From Actinophytocola sp044466355 (lineage in GTDB: Bacteria; Actinomycetota; Actinomycetes; Mycobacteriales; Pseudonocardiaceae), in NCBI RefSeq assembly GCF_044466355.1, contig NZ_JBITMQ010000007.1, forward strand, positions 310,001-374,000: a stretch of DNA of 64,000 bases, in the 5' to 3' direction. Positions 49,357-58,557 of this stretch are shown here, piece by piece (the first letter of the stretch is position 1; the number at the start of each line of letters is the position of its first letter). Made by a program: the position numbers and the translations under genes. The notes beneath the pieces were generated by a model, which saw nothing but the letters and a program-made list of their open reading frames with translations, was not told where the DNA came from and did no database searches.

Positions 49357-49385
49357 CCGGAGTTCCTCCAAGGGAAAAACTCCGG
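49357..49385 (-). promoter_or_regulatory. Leader hairpin upstream of the eleven-gene operon
   Basis: ccggagtt (49357-49364) pairs with aactccgg (49378-49385). On the minus strand the loop contains ggaggaac, identical to the ribosome-binding site of the first gene, so it may be an attenuator or a binding site for a translational regulator. Confidence 0.45.
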
Positions 49386-49548
49386 CTCCGCCCGTGGTTG
49401 AGGGGCGCGGCGCTTGGGACCGCGCTGGATGTGCAAATGGGCCGTCAGGCGTATGAGAATCCGAAGCAGGCAAAGCCCGACATCGCTCCGAACTCGTGCC
49501 GCTAAGACCACAGTGGAGGCACGTTCACCTGCTCGACACCGGGCGGCC

Positions 49549-49791
49549 TCATACGACTTCGCCTTCTCGAATGAAACCCAAGCCGTGTGTGCCCACCGTC
49601 TTCAGCGCGTGCCGGAGCACCGGCGACGGAGGCTGGCCGGGGTTGCGCCAATGTCTGCCGACACGGGACGCGGCAACGTAGTGCCTGCCACCAGAAGTCG
49701 CTTCGGAACGCCGCTGCCGGAAAGCGCGGTACAACAGGCAACTGACGAACACCACGGCCGCGATCGCCGTGATCATCGGAGCCAGCGGCAT
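49549..49791 (-). CDS. Small single-span membrane protein
   Basis: An 80-residue protein. One membrane segment at the N-terminus (APMITAIAAVVFVSCLLY) is followed by a basic, Arg-rich tail. ATG 49791 overlaps the upstream stop (TGATG); a start at 49863 would make 104 residues. Function unknown. Confidence 0.45.
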   Translation of the reverse strand: MPLAPMITAIAAVVFVSCLLYRAFRQRRSEATSGGRHYVAASRVGRHWRNPGQPPSPVLRHALKTVGTHGLGFIREGEVV

Positions 49792-50162
49792 CAGGCGATC
49801 CCACCTCGCAGGGCGGGGATCGCGGCGGAACCAGGTATCGGGGTCGTGGTTCCGCCGCGACATGACGGCAAAGCAGGGCGCCCCACGACGGCTGGGGGCA
49901 CACCGTCGCTGTACTGCTTCACCGTGCTCGCCGTACCGGTCTCCTCGGAGGGGCCAGATCCACCTGGCGCGGGTGTGTCGGCCACCTCGGTGGCCGTGGC
50001 GATGACGGAGCGGAACTGCTCGGCCTGGACGCGGTCGAGCGTGGCAGCCTCACCTGGGGGCGCCATCACCACGACCTGTGAGCCGCGCACGAACACCTGC
50101 AGGCTCCGAGGGCGGCCGGCGACATCGCGGCACGTCACCGCCCAAGGTCCGCGGTCATTCAT
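49791..50162 (-). CDS. Small hypothetical protein upstream of the operon
   Basis: A 123-residue protein. The first 60 residues look like a compact beta-rich domain (WAVTCRDVAGRPRSLQVFV, SQVVVMAPPGEAATL, QAEQFRSVIATATEVAD), the rest is Pro/Thr/Ser-rich. I have seen this pattern near XRE-regulated clusters of actinomycetes but cannot name a family. It is coupled to the small membrane protein. Confidence 0.5.
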   Translation of the reverse strand: MNDRGPWAVTCRDVAGRPRSLQVFVRGSQVVVMAPPGEAATLDRVQAEQFRSVIATATEVADTPAPGGSGPSEETGTASTVKQYSDGVPPAVVGRPALPSCRGGTTTPIPGSAAIPALRGGIA

Positions 50163-50798
50163 CGTGCGTCACCGCCTCGTGCGGTGGTCCAACTCCATAC
50201 CCACACCGGCTGCACGAGGAAACGCGGCACAGCGAGCTTTGTTTGTGGGCATCGCGAAACCAAGGGTTCCGCGAATCGCTGGGAGAGTGTCATCATCTAC
50301 TCCGATACTCAGCGAGTCCCGATTTACTTATGTCCGAACTTCTGCTACTCCCATAGCGTCGAGCGTTTCGTTGTCGCTCGGCCAAACCGGTCGAGCAGCG
50401 GATTCAGCGGTAACGGCGCAGGTAGAGCCGCTACGAATCCCGCCAACGCAGCTAAACCTCCGCGCCGCGGGGCAGACCAGAGCGACAGCGTGGCGGCGAT
50501 GGGGCGTCCACGGGGCGACAGGTGACATGACCTGCGGAAATGGCAACACGAGCGCGATGTGCCATCCGGGTGAAACCCAATGCCACTGTAAGTATTCGCC
50601 AGAAAAGCGGAGACACGTGGGCATGAGGTGTGGTAACGCCACGCCGCCGCAAGGGGGAGCCATCAGAAGGAAGCCGTGCGCGCCGCGTAATCGACGATCG
50701 TTACCGTGATGGTGTCGTCCGCTCCGGCGGGCGGCCTTGACCTGCCAAAACAGGAGCGGGACGATCGCCGTGGCCTAGCCGCACGAACGGGGGCAAGC
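50163..50798. other. AT-richer intergenic region upstream of the third XRE regulator
   Basis: About 640 bp without a convincing gene. A notably AT-rich patch (about 50285-50350) suggests promoters firing in both directions. No tRNA, palindrome over 8 bp or terminator stood out. Confidence 0.4.
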
Positions 50799-51965
50799 AT
50801 GACGCTGCGACGAGAAAGCCTGGCCCGGCGACGGGCGGCAATGGGGTACACCCAGGAGACCTTCGCGGCCCGGCTGAAACTCGACCGCTCCACTGTTGCC
50901 CGCTGGGAGCGAGGGGTGGCAACGCCCCAACCATGGAACCAACCCGACGTCGCGAAGGCGCTGGAGATCTCCGTCGAAGTGTTGGAGCAGTACCTCGCGG
51001 AGAAGCCGACTGCGACTCCGCCGAGTTCCGACCACGTGAGCTTCGCGCTACAGCGTCCAGCAGGTCTTGACCTCGTTGCGGTCGCCCACCTACGGCAAGA
51101 AGTGCAAGCGCTGGATGACCGCTACGACCGGGCCCCGTCTATTGCGCTTCTGGCCGATGCCGGTCCAACCCTCGGACAGGTCACCCTTCTTGCCAGGGAG
51201 GCGCCCTACGGACGGGCACGCCGAGAGTTGAAGGCGCTGGAAGCCGAAGCGGCCACTCTGATGGGCCAACTGGTCTGGGACGCCTCGCAACGCCGCGACC
51301 AACGCAGCGCCCGCGTCTACCTCGACCAGGCAGTAGCCGCTGCCCGTGAACTCGGAGACGTGACTGCGGAAGGTCATGCCTTGCTCCGAGCGAGCTACCT
51401 GGCCCTCTACGGTGATCACGACCCTCAAGCCGGCCTCGTGTTGACCCAACACGTCGCGAACGCCACTGCTGCCACCAGCGCAGTCCTCACAGGGCTCGGG
51501 CTCCTTCACAACGCCGAAGCCCACGCCATGCTCGGTGACGCACGCAGCTGCGAGATGACGCTCGCCGAGGCGGAGAATTACTTCGACAAAATCACCGAGA
51601 ACGATCCCGCCTTCCACTTGTTCTCGCAAAGCCAGTTCGCGCGACTGGCCGGATCCTGCTATCTGTTCCTTGGGCACCACCGTCGCGCCCAGCAGATCCT
51701 GCAGAAAGCTGCTCGTGCGTCGCTACGCCCGAGCAAGTCACGCGCGATCATCCTCGGCAATCTTTCCCTGGCCCAACTTCGGCATGGAGAACCGGATGCT
51801 GCCGTTGCCGTCCTGCACGAGGCCATCGACATCGTGGAGACCACACGAGGCGGCGGTGGCATGAACATCGCCTTCGACGCCGCCAAGGAACTGCGACGCT
51901 GGCGCGAGGAGCCCTTCGTGCAGCATGTGCACGATCGCCTGCTGTCCCTGATGACCGCTGCGTGA
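50799..51965 (+). CDS. XRE-family regulator with TPR-like domain (3 of 3)
   Basis: A 388-residue paralogue of the regulators at 36255 and 39095. HTH: MGYTQETFAARLKLDRSTVARWERG. The C-terminus is helical TPR-like (LTQHVANATAATSAVLTGLG, AEAENYFDKITENDPAFHLF). ATG 50799 follows a GGGGG stretch. It is divergent from the eleven-gene operon and is its likely regulator; its stop is 9 bases before the MTHFS-like gene. Confidence 0.75.
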   Translation: MTLRRESLARRRAAMGYTQETFAARLKLDRSTVARWERGVATPQPWNQPDVAKALEISVEVLEQYLAEKPTATPPSSDHVSFALQRPAGLDLVAVAHLRQEVQALDDRYDRAPSIALLADAGPTLGQVTLLAREAPYGRARRELKALEAEAATLMGQLVWDASQRRDQRSARVYLDQAVAAARELGDVTAEGHALLRASYLALYGDHDPQAGLVLTQHVANATAATSAVLTGLGLLHNAEAHAMLGDARSCEMTLAEAENYFDKITENDPAFHLFSQSQFARLAGSCYLFLGHHRRAQQILQKAARASLRPSKSRAIILGNLSLAQLRHGEPDAAVAVLHEAIDIVETTRGGGGMNIAFDAAKELRRWREEPFVQHVHDRLLSLMTAA

Positions 51966-51974
51966 GGAGCACCG

Positions 51975-52703
51975 GTGACCAACTCCATCGACGACCTGAA
52001 GAACGCGGCACGCGCCAGGATCTGGGACACCTTGACCGCCCACGCGGCCGTGCACGACACCGACGTCCACGGCCGCATTCCCAACTTCGTCAATGCGCGG
52101 CTCGCCGCGGACCGTCTTGCCGAGCTGCCCTCCTGGAAGGCTGCCCGAGTGATCAAAGCCGTTCCGGACAAGGCGCAACTGCCCGTACGCGCTCGAGCGC
52201 TTCGCGAGGGCAAGCTCGTCTACATGGCCGTTCCCAGGCTGGCGAAGCAGCGTCCCTTCTACCTGCTCGACCCCGAGCGGCTCACCGTGTCCCCTGAGCA
52301 GGCCGCTGACAGCCACGTAGCCGCCGACATCGCACCCACCGTCGAGGTGGACAGCGTCCTCCCCATCGACCTCATCGTCTGCGGCAGCGTCGCGGTGAAC
52401 CGCCACGGCGTCCGGCTGGGCAAGGGGGCGGGGTACTCCGACCTCGAGGTAGCACTTCTACAAGAAGCGGGCCTCATCCGGCCCGAGACCCTGATCGCCA
52501 CCACCGTGCACTCGCTTCAAGTCGTCGACGGCGAACTCCCCGAGTCGGAGCACGACTTCAGCGTGGACCTCATCGTCACGCCGGAAGAGGTGATCACCTG
52601 CGGTCCACCACGTCGTCCAGCAGGCTTGATGTGGGAGCGCCTGCCAGCAGAGAAGATCGCCGCCATCCCGGCCCTTGCCACCCGCGCTTCCCAACACAAC
52701 TAG
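51975..52703 (+). CDS. 5-formyltetrahydrofolate cyclo-ligase-like protein
   Basis: A 242-residue MTHFS-domain protein. KAARVIKAVPDKAQLPVRAR gives the phosphate-binding strand; IDLIVCGSVAVNRHGVRLGKGAGYSDLE is the hallmark G-K-G-x-G-Y-x-D segment. Classical MTHFS makes 5,10-methenyl-THF from 5-formyl-THF with ATP; this longer type with a conserved N-terminal extension is less well defined. GTG 51975 with GAGGAG upstream. It is paired with the XRE regulator. Confidence 0.8.
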   Translation: MTNSIDDLKNAARARIWDTLTAHAAVHDTDVHGRIPNFVNARLAADRLAELPSWKAARVIKAVPDKAQLPVRARALREGKLVYMAVPRLAKQRPFYLLDPERLTVSPEQAADSHVAADIAPTVEVDSVLPIDLIVCGSVAVNRHGVRLGKGAGYSDLEVALLQEAGLIRPETLIATTVHSLQVVDGELPESEHDFSVDLIVTPEEVITCGPPRRPAGLMWERLPAEKIAAIPALATRASQHN

Positions 52704-52784
52704 CTGCCGTGATACAAGCTCCGGCATGGACTCTGTCCGGTCACCTCACCCTCGCCAACGTACTGCGGCTCTACCGGGCCGCCA

Positions 52785-53438
52785 TCAAGCTGACGGCATG
52801 AGTCCGATGACGACGAAGGCGCCGAGCAGCAGGGGTGGACCGGCTGGCAGGAGATAGGTCCGCGGGCGGAGACCGGTCATGCGAAGGATCAGCCATGCAA
52901 CCCCACCGAAGCACCAGCCGAGAAGAACGCCAGCCAGCACGGCCGACCAGCTCAACCAGCCAAGCGCGAGTCCGAGCAACCCGCCGAGCTTTACGTCGCC
53001 AGCTCCGAGGCCACCGCCAGACGCAAGGGCGAGTACGAGGTAGAACCCTGCGACTGCCATAGAGCCGGCCGCCGCCCGCAGGAGGTCCATCCCGGCCGAG
53101 TTGACGATCGCCAGCGCGGTGAAGGCAGCACCGAGCACGGCGAACCCAGGCAGCACCAACTTTGTCGGAAGCCGTTGCTCGATCAGATCGATGATGCCAA
53201 GGGACACGCCGATGGCGGCGAGGAAGCTGTAGGCCAGCAGGTCGAACGTCCAGCCGAGCCGCCAGGCCAAGACACCGAACAAGATCGCTGTGAGCAACGG
53301 GGCGGTCGGTTGCGCTGTCAATAACCCAGCCCGATCGCCCTCGAGTTGTCGACGGGTCCAGATCCGGACAAAAGCCCCAGCAAGCGCGCCGGTGGCTGCC
53401 CATGACACGACCAACGCGACGGGCATCAGGCAGCCCAT
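52785..53438 (-). CDS. A24-type prepilin peptidase
   Basis: A 217-residue membrane aspartic protease of the TadV/PilD type, with about six membrane helices. Active-site Asp residues lie in IIDLIEQRLPTKLV and in GGGLGAGDVKLGG (GxGDxK motif). There is no N-terminal methylase domain, as usual for Tad systems. It would process the Flp pilin encoded at 60414-60602. Start ATG 53438 or 53426. Confidence 0.88.
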   Translation of the reverse strand: MGCLMPVALVVSWAATGALAGAFVRIWTRRQLEGDRAGLLTAQPTAPLLTAILFGVLAWRLGWTFDLLAYSFLAAIGVSLGIIDLIEQRLPTKLVLPGFAVLGAAFTALAIVNSAGMDLLRAAAGSMAVAGFYLVLALASGGGLGAGDVKLGGLLGLALGWLSWSAVLAGVLLGWCFGGVAWLILRMTGLRPRTYLLPAGPPLLLGAFVVIGLMPSA

Positions 53439-53578
53439 CCAGGCATTACATTGCGTAGTCGAACTGGCACGGCTTCGCCCCCGGGGGTCCTATCGCTGCT
53501 CTTCAAGTGTTACTTCACGCTGTCGCGGAACGTGACTTTTGTAGCCCAAATGGGTGAAGATTTCGCCTGGATCTCTAT

Positions 53579-53596
53579 ACGGACTTCGAAGTCCGT
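53579..53596. promoter_or_regulatory. 18-bp perfect palindrome upstream of the exported-protein genes
   Basis: acggacttcgaagtccgt, with another half copy (atacggactt) about 20 bases later. It lies between the prepilin peptidase gene and the lipoprotein gene, on whose side it may act as an operator. Confidence 0.55.
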
Positions 53597-53671
53597 CCAT
53601 ACGGACTTTGCAGTCGGTGGGGGTGGGGGGTGTAGACGTGGTTTGTATCACTTGACGGTAGACGATCTTCG

Positions 53672-54283
53672 GTGACGTTTCGGGGGTGGGGTGTGGTACG
53701 GGGGACGACCTTGATCACGTGGCGTCGCGTCGCGGTGGTCGCGGCCGGTGCGACGTTGGCACTTGCCGGGTGCAGCTCTGGGACGGCGAACAGCCCGACT
53801 CCGGGGACATCGGCGCCACCGACGCTGGCGACCACGTCGGCGGCTCCGACCTCGGCTCTATCTGCTGTGGACAAGGCCAAGCAGGACGCGCTCGCGGCGT
53901 ACCGGGGGATGTGGCAGGACTTCGTCGCGGCCGGGGCCACTTCGGACTGGCAGTCGCCGAAGTTGGGACAGCACGCCACCGGTATCGCGCTGACGAACTT
54001 GTCACGCGGCCTGTACGCGGACCACGTTAACGGCCTGGTGACCAAGGGCGAGCCGAAGCTAAGTCCCAGTGTGTCCTCTGTAGAGCCTCCGGACGCCCCG
54101 ACGAAGATCGTGGTGACCGATTGCGGTGACTCGACCAACTGGTTGAAGTACCGCAAGGACAACGGCCAGCTCGCCGACGACAAGCCCGGCGGCCGACGCC
54201 TGATCAACGCCATCGTGCAGAAGCAGTCCGACGGGTCGTGGAAGGTAACCGAGTACGGCGTTCACGAGGTGGGATCGTGTTGA
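53672..54283 (+). CDS. Secreted lipoprotein
   Basis: About 203 residues. A signal peptide with lipobox LALAGCSS (Cys near residue 34) marks a lipoprotein; a Ser/Thr/Pro-rich tether follows, then a compact domain with AYRGMWQDFVAAGATSDW and TKIVVTDCGDSTNW. This layout matches actinobacterial lipoproteins found beside Tad loci. The start is uncertain (GTG 53672, GTG 53690 or TTG 53711). The stop overlaps the next GTG. Confidence 0.7.
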   Translation: MTFRGWGVVRGTTLITWRRVAVVAAGATLALAGCSSGTANSPTPGTSAPPTLATTSAAPTSALSAVDKAKQDALAAYRGMWQDFVAAGATSDWQSPKLGQHATGIALTNLSRGLYADHVNGLVTKGEPKLSPSVSSVEPPDAPTKIVVTDCGDSTNWLKYRKDNGQLADDKPGGRRLINAIVQKQSDGSWKVTEYGVHEVGSC

Positions 54284-55305
54284 CCTTGCGACGTATAGGT
54301 GTCATTACGGGAATCGCGGCCCTGGGCGTGCTCGGCATGGCGACCCCGGCTCTCGCCGACGATGGCTGGGGCACCACCGACTGTCAGCAGACTCCCGCTC
54401 CGGTGTGTGATCTCGGTGCTGGCAAGGGCGGCACGGACCCAAGGCCGGGCAACCCTGGCAACGGGAAGCCGAACTCTGGACGTCCTGGCTCGGGCAACCA
54501 GGGTGACAGCAGCTACAACGGGGACACGATCGTCGGGGGCGACTCGAACCTGGCGAACTGCTCCTACGTGAAGAGCGACTACCAACCACCGGCCGGCGGC
54601 GTGGTGACTGCGGCGTTCAGTCGGCCGTTGAACTCGGGCGGTGTCACGGCCCAGCCGGCGGTGTTCACCCGCCAACCGCGTGTCGCTGTTCTGGCGCAGC
54701 AACCTGCTCAGGGGCAGCCGGGGGCTTGGTACATCTGGAAGTGCACCGGTGAGGGTGTGGCGGATGCGTTGTACCGGCCGCCGGTGTGGATTCCTGACGG
54801 ACAGCAGCCAGGTGCGGCGTTGCTGCCCTCACCGGCCGAGCTGGCGCAAATGGCGCGCAAACAGCTGCGGCTGCCGGCACCAACGATCGCGGCGAGCCCG
54901 TCCGGTGACCAGCTGGTGAACCTGCCAACTTGGTTGTGGGTCGCCAATGGGTGGGCTCCTATCTCGGCGACCGCGTCGGTGCCGGGTGTGTCGGTGACGG
55001 CGGTGGCAACCCCGACGTCGGTGACCTGGTCGATGGGTGACGGCAGCACGGTGACGTGCACGGGGCCGGGCACCCCCTTCCGGGCAGGCGCTGATCCGAA
55101 GTCGAGCTCGCCGGACTGCGGGCACACCTACCGCAGCTCCTCAGCCCGTCAGCCAGGTGAGACCTATCCCGTCTCGGCGACCGTGCACTGGACGGTCACA
55201 TGGTCGGGCGCGGGCCAAGGCGGGACGTTCCCGGACATGACGACGACCGGCAGCGCGGCGTTCCGCGTGGCCGAGTCCCAGGCCCTGAACAACGGCGGCG
55301 GCTGA
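54277..55305 (+). CDS. Secreted protein with Gly/Asn/Pro-rich segment
   Basis: A 342-residue exported protein. Signal peptide IGVITGIAALGVLGMATPALA with likely cleavage after ALA; then a Gly/Asn/Pro-rich stretch, and a C-terminal beta-rich region with VTWSMGDGSTVTC, DCGHTY and YPVSATVHWTVTWSG that resembles a PKD-like fold. GTG 54277 after GAGGTGGG overlaps the lipoprotein stop. It is probably cell-surface and linked to the Tad pilus by position only. Confidence 0.7.
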   Translation: MLTLRRIGVITGIAALGVLGMATPALADDGWGTTDCQQTPAPVCDLGAGKGGTDPRPGNPGNGKPNSGRPGSGNQGDSSYNGDTIVGGDSNLANCSYVKSDYQPPAGGVVTAAFSRPLNSGGVTAQPAVFTRQPRVAVLAQQPAQGQPGAWYIWKCTGEGVADALYRPPVWIPDGQQPGAALLPSPAELAQMARKQLRLPAPTIAASPSGDQLVNLPTWLWVANGWAPISATASVPGVSVTAVATPTSVTWSMGDGSTVTCTGPGTPFRAGADPKSSSPDCGHTYRSSSARQPGETYPVSATVHWTVTWSGAGQGGTFPDMTTTGSAAFRVAESQALNNGGG

Positions 55306-55421
55306 CCCTTCGCAGGGCGGCTTTCGCTCACATCACCAAGAACACAAAGCAACCTCGTCCTTCCGCTCGCTGAGCACCACTGGCGACGCGGCGCACTACC
55401 CCCATGCCTGGAGGCACTGGC

Positions 55422-56138
55422 ATGAAGACCTTCGTGTCCACCAATACGGATACCGATCGTTCGTCCACATCGGATGCACCGTGGGTGAGCAACGGCAAGA
55501 AGCCGGATGCCACCTCGCGGCTGCGGGCCAGCGGGCGTCGCCGGAGTCTTCCCTACCTCCTGCTGGGCGCTCTGCTCGTAATCGCGTGCACGGCGACGTT
55601 CCTGCTGATCTCAGTGAATTCGAGTGATCGCCAACCTGTTCTGGCGCTGGCTCGCGCTGTCACTGTCGGACAGACACTAGCCGCGCAGGACCTGCGACAG
55701 GTGAACATGGCGGTCGATCCTGGGGTGCGCGTTGTGGACGCAGGGCAGGCGACCAGCGTGGTGGGCAAGACGATGTCCGTGAGTCTTCCTGCAGGCGCGT
55801 TGCTGACCCCTGACGCGGTCGGTGCTCCTGCCGTTCCCGCTGCGGGGCAAGCGATCGCTTCGCTGGCTTTGAAGGCAGGCCAGTTCCCGGCTGAGGTCGC
55901 GCCGGGGGCGCCGGTGTCCGTGGTGTTCGTTCCTGCTGGCGCGGGCGGCTCGGCTGCGAGTCCACCGGCGTCGGACACGGCCACCGTGTGGCCGGGTGTG
56001 GTCACCAGCGTGACCACACCTCCCAACGAGCAGGCCACGGTGGTGTCGGTGCAGCTGGCCGAGGCCGCCGCCCGCCAGGTCGCCGCGATCCCGGTGGGCC
56101 AGCTGTCACTGGTGTTGCTGTCAGGAGGTGGCCGGTGA
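55422..56138 (+). CDS. CpaB/RcpC-like SAF-domain protein
   Basis: A 238-residue protein with one membrane helix (LPYLLLGALLVIACTATFLL) followed by a SAF domain (RAVTVGQTLAAQDLRQVNM, VGKTMSVSLPAGALLTPDAV) as in CpaB/FlgA family pilus proteins. Usually it is a periplasmic or wall-side assembly factor. ATG 55422 with GGAGG 8 bases upstream. Its stop overlaps the ATPase start (GTGATG). Confidence 0.78.
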   Translation: MKTFVSTNTDTDRSSTSDAPWVSNGKKPDATSRLRASGRRRSLPYLLLGALLVIACTATFLLISVNSSDRQPVLALARAVTVGQTLAAQDLRQVNMAVDPGVRVVDAGQATSVVGKTMSVSLPAGALLTPDAVGAPAVPAAGQAIASLALKAGQFPAEVAPGAPVSVVFVPAGAGGSAASPPASDTATVWPGVVTSVTTPPNEQATVVSVQLAEAAARQVAAIPVGQLSLVLLSGGGR

Positions 56139-57052
56139 TGTTGGTCGCGGTCATCAGCCTGAAGGGCTCGCCGGGCGTGACAACGTTCTCACTCGCGCTG
56201 GCGGCGCGCTGGCCCGCGCCAGCCCGCACGGTGCTGGTCGAGGCGGACCCGTCCGGCGGGGACATCGCGACGCGGTTCTCCTTGGCGTCCTCGCCGGGCC
56301 TGCTCAGCCTCGCCGCGGCGGCGCGGCGTAGCACCGACGCTGGGTTGCTGTGGCAGCACGCCCAAGCGCTGCCTGGCGGGCTCCCGGTGGTGTCCTCGCC
56401 ACCGGACGCTGACCGGGCGCGGGCGGCGTTGCTGGCCCTGACGTCGACCTCACCCGCGAGTACTGACGTCCTGCGCAGCACTGCGAACGGGCCGGACACC
56501 GTGGTGATCGCGGACTGCGGCCGGGTCGACCACGGTTCCGCGGCGATGGGAATCGTGCGCGAGGCCGATGTGCTGGTGCTGCTCACCCGTGCCCACGCAG
56601 ACGACCTCGCGCACCTGGCCCGCCGGCTGCCCACGGTCGGCCGCTGGACGCCACGACCGGTGCTGCTCCTGGTCGGCGACGGCTACTCCACCGCCGAGGT
56701 CAACCGCGAGCTTGGCGTGCCGCCGCTGGGCCGCGTTCCGCACGACGAGCACGGCGCCGCGGTGCTGTGCGGACGGCCGCCACGGCTGCGTTGGGGTCGC
56801 AGCGGACCGTCGCACTCCGCGCTGGGCAGGTTCGCGCACAAGGTCGCCACCGTGCTGGCTGCCAAGCCGGTGGCACCAGCGCCCCCATCGGGCCCGACCA
56901 GGGCTGACCAGGAGCCCGCGTCGGTGCTACAGGCGATTCCCGGCGTGCCTAACGGTGCTGTCTCCACCACCGGGTTGCGGCGTGCGCCGAGCCCACTCGC
57001 TGTGCACCCAGCCGACGAGGAGCGAGATCCGCGAGGAGGAGCCGCGTCATGA
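56138..57052 (+). CDS. tadZ: ParA/MinD-like ATPase (TadZ/CpaE type)
   Basis: A 304-residue P-loop ATPase with a deviant Walker A (SLKGSPGVTTFSLALA) and switch regions VLVEADPSGGDIATRF and VVIADCGRVDHGSA. TadZ/CpaE proteins localise the pilus assembly. The C-terminal tail is Pro-rich. ATG 56138 (GTG 56135 also in frame). It overlaps the tadA start. Confidence 0.75.
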   Translation: MLVAVISLKGSPGVTTFSLALAARWPAPARTVLVEADPSGGDIATRFSLASSPGLLSLAAAARRSTDAGLLWQHAQALPGGLPVVSSPPDADRARAALLALTSTSPASTDVLRSTANGPDTVVIADCGRVDHGSAAMGIVREADVLVLLTRAHADDLAHLARRLPTVGRWTPRPVLLLVGDGYSTAEVNRELGVPPLGRVPHDEHGAAVLCGRPPRLRWGRSGPSHSALGRFAHKVATVLAAKPVAPAPPSGPTRADQEPASVLQAIPGVPNGAVSTTGLRRAPSPLAVHPADEERDPRGGAAS

Positions 57053-58557
57053 GCCACCCCACCAACGGCTATCCGCAGCCCGTGCCCCTGCGCCCCCACC
57101 AGCAGCCGCCCGAAGCACCAGGCTGGCAAGGCGCGGCACCGAACAACAGCGGCACGTGGGGACCCACCCAGAACGGTGGGACTTACCCCGCCTCACCGCC
57201 TGGCGGGCTCGGCGAAGTCGAGGACGTCACCGCTGCCGCGGGCCGCCTGCGGCAGCACCTGCGCGACGCCCTTGCCGCCGAACTGCCCAAGCAGGTGGAT
57301 GCCCAGCAACTGCGCACCGGCGCTCCGGTGACACGGGAAGCCCGCCGCGAACTCGCGCGATCGATCCTGGACACCGCGGTCCGCGTGCACAGTGAGAACG
57401 AGCTGACCGCCAACCGCTCTCTCGTCCCTTCCGACGTCGAGCAGCAGGTGGTCGTCGAGGTCATCAACGAACTGTTCGGCATGGCCGGGCTACAACCGCT
57501 GCTGGACGATCCCACGGTCGAGACGATCAACGCCAATCGCTTCGACCGGGTGTTCGTTCAGCACTCCGACGGCCGCCGCGAGCAGGTCGCGCCGATCGCC
57601 GGGTCGAACGAGGAGCTGACCGACCTGGTCCGGCTGCTGGCCGCGCGGGCGTCCAGCCAGGAACGGCGCTTCGATCACGGCTCCCCGGCGGTCAACCTCC
57701 AGCTGCCCGGTGGGGAGCGGCTATTCGCGGTGATGGGCCTGACCTCCGGTGGGGTGACCTCGCTGTCGATCCGCCGGCACGGCTACCTCACAGCCACCCT
57801 GCCCCAGCTACGTGAGCGCGGCACCATCGATGCCGGACTGCAGGAGTTCCTGCGTGCCTTGGTGCGCGCTAAGAAGAACGTCCTGATCACAGGCGGCACC
57901 GGCGCGGGCAAGACCACCCTGTTGCGGGCGCTCGCGTCTGAGATGGACCCGATGGAGCGAATCATCACCATCGAGGACGCCTTCGAGCTCGGCCTGGAGC
58001 GCGACCCGAACATCCATGCGGACGTGACCGCGTTTCAGTCCCGTGAGCCGAACGTGGAGGGCGAGGGCGCGATCTCCCAGGCCGAACTCGTGCGGTGGGG
58101 CCTGCGCATGTCCCCGGACCGGGTCATCGTCGGCGAGATCCGCGGCCCGGAAGTCATCCCGATGTGCAACGCCATGTCCCAGGGCAACGACGGATCAATG
58201 GCCACTCTGCACGCCTCCAGCTCCCGGATCGCCTTCACCCGCCTGGCCTCCTATGCCGCGCAGGGGATCGAGCGGCTGTCGCTGGAGGCCACCGCCCTGC
58301 TCGTGGCGAGCGCGGTGCACTTCGTGGTGCACCTGGCCCGCGCCACGGACCGCACGACCCGCGTCGTTTCGTCGATCCGCGAGGTGGTCGACGCCGACGG
58401 CCAGCAAGTGGTCTCCAACGAGGTCTACCGACCCGGCCCCGACCGCCGTGCCCGCCCTGTCCCCGGCGCGCTGCGCACCGACACCCTCGACGACCTTGTC
58501 GATGTCGGCTTCGACCCCGCCGTACTCGAGCACCCCGACGGGTGGTGGCCACAGTGA
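57049..58557 (+). CDS. tadA: Tad pilus secretion ATPase TadA/CpaF
   Basis: A 502-residue type II/IV secretion ATPase. Walker A ITGGTGAGKTTLLRAL, Asp box IITIEDAFELGL, Walker B VIVGEIRGPEVIPM and the His box GSMATLHASSSR are present. The first 60 residues are a Pro/Gln-rich tail. It powers pilin assembly with TadB/TadC. Stop and start overlaps on both sides. Confidence 0.92.
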   Translation: MSHPTNGYPQPVPLRPHQQPPEAPGWQGAAPNNSGTWGPTQNGGTYPASPPGGLGEVEDVTAAAGRLRQHLRDALAAELPKQVDAQQLRTGAPVTREARRELARSILDTAVRVHSENELTANRSLVPSDVEQQVVVEVINELFGMAGLQPLLDDPTVETINANRFDRVFVQHSDGRREQVAPIAGSNEELTDLVRLLAARASSQERRFDHGSPAVNLQLPGGERLFAVMGLTSGGVTSLSIRRHGYLTATLPQLRERGTIDAGLQEFLRALVRAKKNVLITGGTGAGKTTLLRALASEMDPMERIITIEDAFELGLERDPNIHADVTAFQSREPNVEGEGAISQAELVRWGLRMSPDRVIVGEIRGPEVIPMCNAMSQGNDGSMATLHASSSRIAFTRLASYAAQGIERLSLEATALLVASAVHFVVHLARATDRTTRVVSSIREVVDADGQQVVSNEVYRPGPDRRARPVPGALRTDTLDDLVDVGFDPAVLEHPDGWWPQ

